DNA of 64,000 nt from Epithemia pelagica (lineage: Eukaryota; Bacillariophyta; Bacillariophyceae; Surirellales; Surirellaceae): positions 3,658,001 to 3,722,000 of the forward strand of contig OX337228.1 in the NCBI GenBank assembly GCA_946965045.2. Reading direction: 5' to 3'. Each line of letters starts with the position of its first letter. The stretch's first letter is position 1. This document shows positions 21,401 to 30,020 of this stretch, in pieces. The position numbers were made by a program, and so were the translations under genes. Under the pieces are notes generated by a model. That model saw nothing but the letters and a program-made list of their open reading frames with translations. It was not told where the DNA came from and did not search any database.

Positions 21401-23819
21401 ACCAACGATGCTTCTCAGTCTTTTGTTGGATGTTCTCAAGGCACTCGAAGAACCTGAAGGAAACGCTGATACGAAGAGCAGTCCCACAGCTGAGCTTTTG
21501 CAGGAGCTTATTGAATCGCTTACATCTGAGATGACGGAAGTGGGATCGAACTTTCAGAGCGGAGAGTTGGCACAAGATACCTCGAGTTTATCGCTTCTTC
21601 TCCAGTCCATCGAAATTTCGTCGCTAGGTCCTTCTCTTCGAAATGTGATAGCAAAGCTTTTGCCTTTCATGACATACGGACAGCCAGAGCTCTGTAAAGC
21701 TCTGGCAATGCATTTTGACAGACACATTGTGCTCACGTCATTGACGGAGACTGAAACGGACGAAAACGTATCAATGAACACATTTATCGAAACTGCGATA
21801 GCATTGCAAACGAATAAGGTTTGTAATGCTTTGAGGTCTGCGCTCGTTGAGTGCGGTTTTGTAGAATCATTATGTCGATTTATTCTGGAAGGAATGCCCA
21901 AACATCCTCCGCCTTGGTCAGCGGCTCTGTGGCCTGATGGAAAACAACCTGAACCATTTCATGATTTGTGGCGAAAGTACATCAAGCGAGATGGAATACG
22001 CACTGCGTTTAAGATCCTGGGTAGTTTGAGTAAAGGACATGATTATACGCAGGCAACGATTGGTGAGAGCGCTGAATTTGTGCTTTCGTGCCACTGGCTT
22101 GAAGCTACGTCTGACAACCTAGATTTGGATATGTCAATGAACGGGCTCGGTTTGCTAGCTGAAACACTCCTTGATGAAATTGTCATTGATAGCAGCAATC
22201 ACCGAAAATCGGTTGATTCATTTCGCGCGGCAACCCGAATTCGTAAGAAAGAGCTGGCGCTAGATCGCCGAAAACAGACGCTTACAAAGATGGGTTCTTT
22301 CGGATCAACGAAAAGGATCGGAAAAGGTGTATCCCTCGAGAAGCCTGCGTGGCTTGAAGAAATGGAGGCTATCGAGGAAGACAACGGGCTGGTTTGCGTC
22401 ATCTGTCAAGAAGGCCGAAAAAACCAACCATCGGAACTTCTTGGACTCTATGCTTATGTTCGAAAGGTAGTTGTACCCCTGGAAAAATGTGGATCCCGTT
22501 CCAATATCGACGGGTCGGTCTTGCTCAATTCTCTTTCGAAATGCGGTCTAAAGTCATTTGCGGATCATCGAGAAGCAAAAGAATGGTTTCCATTGGGAAA
22601 AGCTGCAGGGGAACACCTTGCAACCTCTTCCTCTATCTGTTTGAGCTCCCTAGGTAGCCGTCGGTCGTCCGTGTTTACTACGACGGTATCAGCTGGGAAT
22701 GGAATTCATCTCTCTTGTCATATTAGAGCACGCCAAGTTGACAGAACTCACGGGAAGGCACCGAAATCAGAGTGGGAAGGAGCGAAGTTGAGAAATGGCC
22801 GTGTGGATTGCAATATTATTTTCCCGTTGGTGTCCAGCCGGAGCTCGAAAGTATCTCTCATGTCTGTTGATTCAGGTAAGATGAAAGATGAGCCAGCACA
22901 AAGGTCTCTGGTTTGCAATGATATGATCTAAATGTTGTTTTCAGCGTTGTCGGATCATCAAGCGGCAGTATCTAGTCTTCTTGGAACCACACCCAAGTCA
23001 ATGCTCTGGAACACACTTTTCGATATGTACTTTCTTCTTCTCCGAATATGTTACGGCGAACCTCTACATGACTGTGGTGGAGGTTCTCTAGCGTCCAACT
23101 GTGCTTTGCTACTGTATGAAATGTTGACCGCTGACATGTTTGAAAAAGACTCTCAGGTAGACCAGCCTGAACATTCGCAACATGCTCTCAGTCTCTCTTC
23201 TGGTTTCCTAGCGGCATGTTCCCTATTGCTTTGTGGTGACAATTCTCGTGATGCAGAAAATGAGGAGCTTCAAGCGTTAGCTCTCGGCATCGCAGATGCA
23301 GCTCCGATGGCAGCTCTGACATGCATCTTGTTCCACAACACTTACGACGACTCGGGGGATTCGTCAGAAACAAGCGAAAACCAGGTTCATCCAAATCGTC
23401 GATGGGTGATAGGTCGAACCTACTTTCTGAGGGGTCTCCTAATCAGCGCCGGTCGCCGTAGGGCCAGCGGAGTAGAAGATTCTGGATGCACCTCGACTCG
23501 TGGACCAAAGCACATAACGAGACCATCTTCCTTTGTGGATTGGAATGACGAAGACGAAACGACCGGATCAACGTTAGGAAGTTTCAAGCACAGCCTACGC
23601 CCGATGCTCACTTACTTTGTCGTCATGGATCAAATGTCGTGCTTCTACTCTGCGTCCATGAGAGAGGACTCCATCTCTGATAACGCGGATATGTTGGCTA
23701 TGACAGTCGAGACATGTCGACAATGCAAAAGCCTAGAGGAACTTCTCGCCAAGACCAATTCAAATATTGACACTACAGAAATTGTGGATCTTTTCAAACA
23801 GGGCATGGAGCTGAAGTAA
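18463..23819 (+). CDS. UBR4-type E3 ubiquitin ligase C-terminal module (apparent frameshift)
   Basis: Exons 18463-20992, 21051-22875 and 22945-23819 give about 1742 residues if one A is removed from the run at 21299-21306. UBR4/BIG proteins attach ubiquitin to substrates through a hemi-RING. Visible signatures are VGVDGEATEDTVSELVDPEA at the second exon start (as in the UBR4 C-terminal region), CVICQEGRKNQPSELLGLYA (hemi-RING, about residue 1290), and a following Cys/His-rich and helical end. Residues about 435-590 hold very long Asp/Glu runs. Animal and plant UBR4 proteins are several times longer; here only the C-terminal part is seen, with no UBR box recognised, so either the gene is shortened or the N-terminal part is encoded elsewhere. 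Introns of 58 and 69 bp are clean GT-AG. The start at 18463 is the first ATG of the open frame. Confidence 0.85.
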
Positions 23820-23919
23820 CCTAACCCACCTTATTATCATGACGCTGACTCGAAACACATACTCCTAATACGTGAGGAGAAGTATCCAATCCAACCTATA
23901 TCATTCACCTAGCGTTAGG

Positions 23920-24591
23920 TTATGACCACACAAAATTGTGTGACGAAGAAGGACTGGTCTCGTTTGCTGTCGATAGTGTGAGAAGAGTTCCCACTGACTC
24001 GTTTTGAGACTCAATCCGTTTCGCGATCCTTGGGGGTCGATCATGTCCAACGTTGACTGCTTGCAGGGATTCCACACGCCTCGCCATCTTGGGCGCACGG
24101 TCATTCACATCAGGTCGAGATTCCACTCGCTTCACACACTTGGGAGGACGATCATTCACGACTTCTCTAGACTTCACCCGACGGACCATCTTGGGAGGAC
24201 AGTCTTTCTTTAGGCGAGGGGCCGATCTTTCCTTACCACTGCAATGTAGATCGTCAATGTACGTTCTGTTTTGTTTTAATCTTGCTGTGGATGCTTTTGC
24301 AGCGGAAATGAACTTGGAGACTATATTGAAATCACCTTCTTTGTCTTGTTCAGAAGGGACAGCATGTGAATCGATATAAAGAGATTTCGTCCCGGAATTA
24401 CGAAGCTCTGAATCGTTTTCCGGATTAAGCGAATCACAAGAAGGAGAAGCATCATCGCTATCGATCAAAGCGAGCGAGAGTTTCATTCTTGAATAGCTCG
24501 CAAGACCCTTTCTAATCGTTGCTTTCGAGCTTGTCTTTTCCATATCTGCATTGTCCACTTCACGTGGACGATCAAGGCATTGCGTCACCAT
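23920..24591 (-). CDS. Hypothetical protein with four tandem basic repeats
   Basis: Single-exon, 223-residue frame of unknown function. Residues about 128-200 carry four imperfect copies of a roughly 16-residue unit whose core is DRPPK-x-x-KRVES (DCPPKMVRRVKS, DRPPKCVKRVES, DRAPKMARRVES, DRPPRIAKRIES). The first half is Ser/Asp-rich with a short N-terminal ATIRKGLASYSRMKL stretch. The strongly basic repeats suggest nucleic-acid binding or a scaffold, but this is inference. It is convergent with the UBR4-like gene, 100 bp between stops. The periodic repeat in protein supports a real coding region. Confidence 0.45.
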   Translation of the reverse strand: MVTQCLDRPREVDNADMEKTSSKATIRKGLASYSRMKLSLALIDSDDASPSCDSLNPENDSELRNSGTKSLYIDSHAVPSEQDKEGDFNIVSKFISAAKASTARLKQNRTYIDDLHCSGKERSAPRLKKDCPPKMVRRVKSREVVNDRPPKCVKRVESRPDVNDRAPKMARRVESLQAVNVGHDRPPRIAKRIESQNESVGTLLTLSTANETSPSSSHNFVWS

Positions 24592-24978
24592 TTTCGACTA
24601 AAGTTGGATCTTCTTTAGTTCCGCCTCTCCTCTTTTCTGTACTTTACGCCATCGACTGCCGAGGAGGGAGTTTACTGGAAGAAGAAGGAGTGAAAATAAT
24701 GAAGCTTTCCCTCGGCGGATTCTATTATTTCTTATGTATCGGTTGTTGTTGTTGGCATCAGAATCTGGTGGCCAGCAGAACTATCAACGTCTACTTTAGT
24801 ATAGTCAATCTCCGGGTGATCACGTACTCTTCCAGAAGTGAAATTCTTCACCATAAAAATGTCAAAGACAGTTCCTGTGTCCCAGCCATGTCTTCCACCC
24901 TTCTTCGTGATTCACCATGATAAGAGAGTCGTACACTACGAGTACACTACGAATAGGAGTACGAGTATCATCATTCAT
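24592..24978. other. Intergenic region left of the transposon
   Basis: Upstream of the minus-strand gene ending its 5' side at 24591. The last 45 bases are enriched in TACGAGTA/ACTACGA units, the same low-complexity composition seen again at 29150-29310 on the far side of the transposon; the element therefore seems to have inserted in a simple-sequence tract. The frame at 24519-24920 has no recognisable features. Confidence 0.4.
24969..24978. repeat. 10-bp target-site duplication, left copy
   Basis: CATCATTCAT directly abuts the left transposon end. The identical copy lies at 29132-29141, directly after the right end. Confidence 0.8.
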
Positions 24979-25120
24979 TACCCCCCAGCGGGGGTGGCTT
25001 ATAGGGTGTATTTTCTCTGAGCCACCCCCATACCTATTTGCCAAAAATAACCTGTTTCCAGTCGGCCGGCACATCTCATTTCCTCCACCGAAATTGCCTT
25101 AAAAGCTGGTTCCGTCTCGG
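24979..25120. repeat. Left terminal inverted repeat of the transposon
   Basis: It starts TACCCCCCAGCGGGGGTGG and includes GAGCCACCCCCATACC at about 25018. Its inner end, GAAATTGCCTTAAAAGCT, starts at 25090. Pairing with the right end is interrupted only by the nested insert on that side. Confidence 0.85.
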
Positions 25121-25320
25121 ACGAGAGGCTGCCAAGAGATCGGCCAATAACCTGTCGAGTCCGAACGAGAAGTCTGGCTAGTAGTCATAACACAACCTAT
25201 CCTAGTTAATCATTGCCTTGAAGCAGATAGTGTTGACAGTCCATAGCTAAAACCCGAATTTCGACAATGGCTAATTTCACTAGTATCTGTTACGACTATG
25301 GACTATGGATCTGTGGACGA

Positions 25321-26319
25321 CTAGGATGGATCTGTGCAGTCAACGAAGAAGAGTTTCTCTCCATTGTTGATTGCAAGTTGCGAGACGATGAGGATGACAC
25401 GAAAAGCACGGCCATGGGACGCAATGTCATGCCGCCACGTTTGACGCAGACAACCCCAGTCCTTGAACCGCTTGTTGATGGTTTCTTGTCGGCTTCGGAC
25501 TCGTTGTTGCATTTTTAGATTGTCTGCTGGATTGCTGAATCCAGCTGGGCACTTGACAAACTCAGGATGTTCGCCACGGTAGCCATCATCAGCCTCGACC
25601 CTCTCATTGTGGTCGAGGTGTGACAGAAGACAGTCACGGAAAATTGTGATGTCGTTGTGGCTGCCAGCAACGTAGGGCCCATTCAACCACACGACATCCC
25701 CTGTCAAAATACACAGCCCAATTTCATATCTGAGGGCACTTTTCTTGAATTTGTGGCTGTAGAACTTGCGTCCGTTCTCAGCCACCCGAAAGTCTGTCCC
25801 ATCAACACTAATGAGGCAGTCATTCCCTTTGTCTAGCTTATAGCGGTTTTCCCACACTATCTGTAAAGCATTCTTGGAATGTTAGACAATGAAACAAAAA
25901 CAAACAAAAACGACTGTAGGGAGACTTACCACTTGACTTTCAAGGCGGACAATGGCATCAATGAAGAGCCATGTCCATTTCGAGAACGTGTTCCTGTTGA
26001 CACCACCAGCCAGAGTGCACAATACTCGTTCCTTTGCATACACCCGAAGGAACATGAGTGTCCAAAGAAGATGGGACATTGTTCCTGACACAGGCACCGA
26101 GTCGGACTCCACAAGAGCGCACCACAAATTCAAGCAAACAAGAATGCCACACCCAAAATACTGCCGAAACATCCGCTCCTCACTTTGGACGGTCCCCTTT
26201 TTACGGTGGAACAAAAGGGAATCGTTGCTCCAGATCAACCGGGCATAGTACAAAAAGTCTTCAGGGTTTGGGGCAGACCAGCGTTGCCGCTTGTTCCCCT
26301 CGGCATTCGACGGAGCCAT
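25321..26319 (-). CDS. IS5/PIF-like DDE transposase
   Basis: Two exons (26319-25930 and 25860-25321), 309 residues, joined by a 69-bp GT-AG intron in phase 0 that puts ESQV next to IVWENRYKL. The DDE triad is readable: SVDGTDFRV (first Asp), VEADDGYRGE (second Asp), and RQETINKRFKDWG (Glu), with WLNGPYVAGSHNDITIFRD between the two Asp. This is the RNase H-like layout of IS5/PIF-Harbinger transposases, which cut and rejoin DNA at the TIRs. I take the ATG at 26319 as start; an in-frame GTG lies 75 bp upstream. The N-terminal 110 residues are helical without a clear HTH. It diverges from the Myb-like gene across a minisatellite that may hold regulatory or binding sites. Confidence 0.85.
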
Positions 26320-26690
26320 GATGGACAGTTTTTGTGAGAAATCTTGAGGACGAGACACGACTTTTAGGTAGAAATCGTACCTTTCACGATTCACGCGAGC
26401 ATCGATTTCTCCTTTCTACTTCTACTAGGGACTACAACTGTGGATTAGGGACCGTTCCCCACCGAAAAATTTGAACGGATCCATGTTGATTTCGTTGATA
26501 GTGTTACATAGGCAGATGACTATTCATTCGTGACCAATATAACACCACTCTCTGGACCTGTCATATTGACTTAGCACGTACATGTCCATTACAGATTAGA
26601 CAAACAACCGATTAAGCGTAAGAAAGCGGTCCGGTCAGTTGGATGGCACGTGTCAATAATTAATTTTGGTCCTGATGTCAGAAATCTGGT

Positions 26691-26893
26691 CCCGATCTCG
26701 GAATTCGGGTCGATCTCGGAATTCGGGCCAGATCTCGGAATTCGGGTCGATCTCGGAATTCGGGCCAGATCTCGGAATTCGGGTTTTTACTCTGAAATAA
26801 AGTATACTTTGGTCGGAATTCGGGTCGATCTCGGAATTCGGGCCAGATCTCGGAATTCGGGTCGATCTCGGAATTCGGGCCAGATCTCGGAAT
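26691..26893. repeat. Minisatellite of GATCTCGGAATTCGGG units inside the transposon
   Basis: About ten copies of the core CTCGGAATTCGGG alternate as units ending TC and CCA, giving an 18+19 = 37-bp higher-order period. A 30-bp spacer near 26790-26815 interrupts the array. The core contains the palindrome CGAATTCG/CCGAATTCGG in variants. It lies between the two divergent element genes, so it could be a shared promoter or transposase-binding region (inference). Confidence 0.85.
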
Positions 26894-27093
26894 TTGGGCT
26901 TTCCGTTGAACGGACCAATTATGTTTTTTCAGTTACCGCGCCTGCTTGCAATGCCGTGTGACTGCGAGAGGGAAAGTCAACTCGTTTCTGATTGCAAGCA
27001 TGCCAGTCACACAAACACAACGGAGTGCTCAGAAGTAGAACTTCACGTCGTTGTCTCGCAATCTCTTGCCATCATAAATTTTGTCTCAATGAA

Positions 27094-28327
27094 ATGAAAG
27101 TGGTGCTACCGACCGACAGAGTACCTGCTTGGAGTAAGAAAGACGACGCCAAGCTCGCTGAACTCTTTCGCAAGGGTCCAAGCCACGGTGGAATTTCAAG
27201 CAACGACACGTCCGTTAACACTGCGAAGAAAGTCCTTCTCACTCACTTTCCCGAGCGCTGCAAGCCCGACGTCCACAAGGCATACAAGAATTTTGGCCCT
27301 CTCTTTCGCGAAAAAGCCAGAGCCTGGAATATTAACCAGACTTTGACAGGGGCACGGAAAGCCCGAGCTGGTAAACGACGTAAGTGCAAGTGTCCATTGT
27401 TGAAAGTTGCTTCATGATTCTAACTACTTTCTTTCTTTTGTTATAGAATCAGCTGTTGCTGCTGAAGAGCAAAATCGCCTAGAGGTTAACAACCTTGTCG
27501 AGGACGAAGCCGAGGGAGTTGAAGACGGAGACTACAGTGGGGCTGAGGAGGAGGAGGACATCTCCATTGATCTTGAAGAGGCGTCAGTTGAATCTGGTGC
27601 AGCAGAAGAAGAGGTAGAAGACAACAACAGCGAAATCAACAGCTTCAGCATGGAGGAGGCGGTTCAAGCGTTCAAAAAGATGGGCCTCACCCCGGCCAAG
27701 ACACCTAAGAAGGGTGGTGGTGGTGCTGCTTTCAAGGAACTGGTAGTAGCGGCTTCATATCCCTACTGTGCATCTAAGTTTGAGAGTTCTAATACTCTGT
27801 TCTGTTCTGTGGACATGTGTGTCCCAGGAGGGTCCACGAAGACCTACACTCCGGGGCTGGTGGATGATGGCATGGCAGTCCAGGTCGATTCTGTTGTGCC
27901 AAGCTATTTCTTCCAGAAAGGTCGACTGTTGGCGGCGCATCCTGATCTTGGGCAAGAGGACCATAGGGTCACAGAGTTCAAGCAACTCTGTGACCGGGCC
28001 AAACAGGAACATGCAACGTATGAGGGTGGCAAACAAAAGTTTGTAGCGAAGCAGAAAATCAAGTTACCTTTCAAGTGTGTGAAGGAAGATATGCAATACG
28101 AACTACAAGCCTTCACTTTGAAGGACAAAGACTTCACCAAGGAGCACAGGGGTGCTGCCAAGATGTTTGTTTTCTCGATACTCCTCAAGGCCGCCAAGCA
28201 ACCGGAACGAAAGCGTGCAAACCAAGGCACTGCACGGACCATCGCCCCTTACAATGATTCTGATGACTCCGATGTCCAAGATGTGGATGAGGATGAGATG
28301 AGTCATGATGGTGACTACCAGAACTGA
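27094..28327 (+). CDS. Transposon-encoded Myb-like acidic accessory protein
   Basis: Exons 27094-27379 and 27447-28327 give 388 residues; the 67-bp intron is GT-AG and joins KRR to QSAVAAEEQ. The N-terminal 90 residues have PAWSKKDDAKLAELF with spaced helices ending FGPLFREKARAWNI, which resembles the Myb/SANT-like proteins that accompany Harbinger transposases, where they help bind the ends and bring the transposase to the nucleus. The middle is strongly acidic (Glu/Asp runs), followed by a Gly/Lys linker and a folded-looking region with cysteines (YPYCASK, FCSVDMCVPGG, CDRAKQEH). The start chosen is the first ATG in frame; the open frame upstream has only a TTG. The assignment of domain type is inference. 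Confidence 0.75.
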
Positions 28328-28390
28328 ATTTTGACCTACGAGAATGTCGCCTCCCCTAAATCTTGGTGGAATGATGTTTGGACTAACGAC

Positions 28391-28435
28391 CTAGCCTTTT
28401 GGGACATTGACGAGACCTAGGACGAGAAAGGCTAG
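28391..28435. terminator. Hairpin 3' of the Myb-like gene
   Basis: CTAGCCTTT (28391-28399) and AAAGGCTAG (28427-28435) form a perfect 9-bp stem 64 bp after the stop codon. A role in transcript termination is only a possibility. Confidence 0.25.
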
Positions 28436-28495
28436 CTTACGTAGATAATCGATTAGTAGTGCAATCCGAGATGGAACAAGCTTTTAAGGCAATTT

Positions 28496-29035
28496 CACCA
28501 CGATAACAACACGGACCATGGTGTTGCACAGGTTGTTGTGCACCTATTTGGACTCTTGAAACCTGTCTTCCCAGTCATAGACCTCAAACCAATAGTGTAG
28601 GATGCATCGGCATCACCAAAATTAAAAGGTTAAGGCTATTACGGATCAGACTCATAGGCTCCATGCCTCGTGCCAGATGTACGGAAGCGACGTCTTGCCA
28701 TTTCGAACGAAGCAACTCAAAGGGACTATATGGCTCTTATCTTGCATTGTTTGGACACCTATTGGTACACAATACACATCACAGTAGTAGTTACACAGTG
28801 TATTGATAGCAAAACAGCAACTCTCATGTATTTTCACGCCATCATCGTCTCCTATTGTGCCGTATTACAGCGTCACTGTATTGGTCATTTCCTAGAATGG
28901 CCCGCATGCACTGTGCCCCTCACAATGCACTACCATGGTACCAATATGAAGCATGTGATGGTCGGATCATGATGGGGTGGCCGTAGGAGGTCACCAGCAA
29001 CGACAAAGTTTGATTGTCGTGTTGTTATCGTGGTG
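28496..29035. mobile_element. 540-bp nested MITE-like insertion in the right TIR
   Basis: The ends are CACCACGATAACAACACG (28496-28513) and its perfect reverse complement (29018-29035). It separates the outer and inner parts of the right transposon TIR, which are contiguous on the left side (25083 to 25090). No long open frame is present, so it is likely non-autonomous. The junction does not show a clear target duplication; a few bases (GGTGG) at the right boundary may belong to the host TIR. Confidence 0.7.
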
Positions 29036-29038
29036 GAA

Positions 29039-29131
29039 GGAATGAGATATACCAGCAGACTGGAGCCAGGAAAAAGGTATGGGGGTGGTTCACAGAAACT
29101 ACAACCTCAAAACCACCCCCGCTGGGGGGTA
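29039..29131. repeat. Right outer terminal inverted repeat of the transposon
   Basis: Reverse complement of 24979-25083 with scattered mismatches; it ends CCACCCCCGCTGGGGGGTA. The inner continuation of this TIR lies at 28473-28496, beyond the nested insertion. Confidence 0.85.
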
Positions 29132-29141
29132 CATCATTCAT
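29132..29141. repeat. 10-bp target-site duplication, right copy
   Basis: CATCATTCAT, identical to 24969-24978 and directly after the terminal TA of the element. Confidence 0.8.
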
Positions 29142-30020
29142 CGATTCTCTTTACACCAATCCCTCCCAACGAGTATCGAGCTTTCGTACTTCATATTCGT
29201 ACCGAGTACAAGTATTGTACTCGTACAGACAGTTGAGTCACGAGTCACGAGTCTCGTACTCTTACGAGTACAATAGGAGTACTCGTATTGTACTCGTACT
29301 CGTACCTCGTACCTGGCTCGACCTTCTTTGACAAGTTGAAGAAAAATGTCATGAGATTCCCGATAGGTGGCCCGATATAAGCCCCTCGCCCCCATCCCAA
29401 GCCCGCCCCCCCAAGCCCAAGTTCCAAGCAAACCAAAACACCAAGTCAAAGTCCGCCCTACGATCTAGATGATCTATGATCTAAGATCTAGGAGTATGAT
29501 CTGTCCATGATGCTCCGCCTCTGCGGGCCCGATAACCGATAACATACAAGTACCCCATTGATTTAAGGGGGGCAAGGAACAAGCCAAGACACTATATCCG
29601 AACCTTACTGTAGGTCTCCGGCTCATTCACCTAGGGTAGGTCCTAGGAGTTAAGAGACCATGACTTGCATGATGCATATGAAGGCACCATTGCGTCCGAG
29701 TCGATCGTAACAGAAGGCGATTAGTGATCGACTATCTTGTCACTGTCGATACGCATTTCCGCCAATCTCAATAGGAGGGAACGCCACAAAGCCGCAATGA
29801 TGAGAGAGAAACAAGAAACCAACGGCATTACCATTTAACATAGCACATTGTTATTCGAATCATATGTATTAAGTATTCAAAAGTATATCCAATCATCTAC
29901 GGCACATAGATCGGCACGACTCCAATCTTTGTGCTTATCTTAGTCATTCCTGCTTCTTTTTTGGCTCCTGGCCAGGACCAGTTTGTTCCTTCCTCTTCTC
30001 TATCCCAAGTCTGTTTTTGC
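29142..30020. other. Intergenic region with GTACT/CGTAC simple sequence
   Basis: Bases about 29175-29320 are built from variants of TACGAGTA and GTACTCGTAC, giving many small palindromes and frameshadow ORFs rich in Tyr, Ser and Arg. A GATCT-rich patch follows (29460-29505) and a TCCTAGGAGT motif at 29641. The rest is the 3' flank of the VSR gene. No gene seen. Confidence 0.5.

Larger units (their letters stand above)
24979..29131. mobile_element. 4.15-kb DNA transposon with long TIRs and two divergent genes
   Basis: The ends are TACCCCCCAGCGGGGGTGG and its reverse complement. Outer TIRs 24979-25083 and 29039-29131 are imperfect. Inner TIR parts 25090-25113 and 28473-28496 (core GAAATTGCCTTAAAAGCT) pair as well, so each TIR was originally about 140 bp. 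The right one is split by a nested insertion at 28496-29035. Target duplication: CATCATTCAT on both sides. Contents: a spliced DDE transposase on the minus strand, a Myb-like acidic protein on the plus strand, and a minisatellite between their starts. A transposase plus Myb-like partner recalls Harbinger/PIF elements, but those make 3-bp duplications; 10 bp with long TIRs is the pattern of Mutator-like elements. Intact frames and exact duplication suggest a fairly recent insertion. Confidence 0.88.

Noticed and set aside
24519-24920. 133-residue frame on the plus strand left of the transposon
   Set aside because: Overlaps the start of the minus-strand repeat protein and has no signal peptide or domain that I can support.
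26691-26893. CRISPR-like array
   Set aside because: The repeats are directly tandem without unique spacers and lie inside a eukaryotic transposon.
29014-29331. Tyr/Ser/Arg-rich frames across 29014-29449
   Set aside because: They are translations of GTACT/CGTAC simple sequence and of the transposon end.
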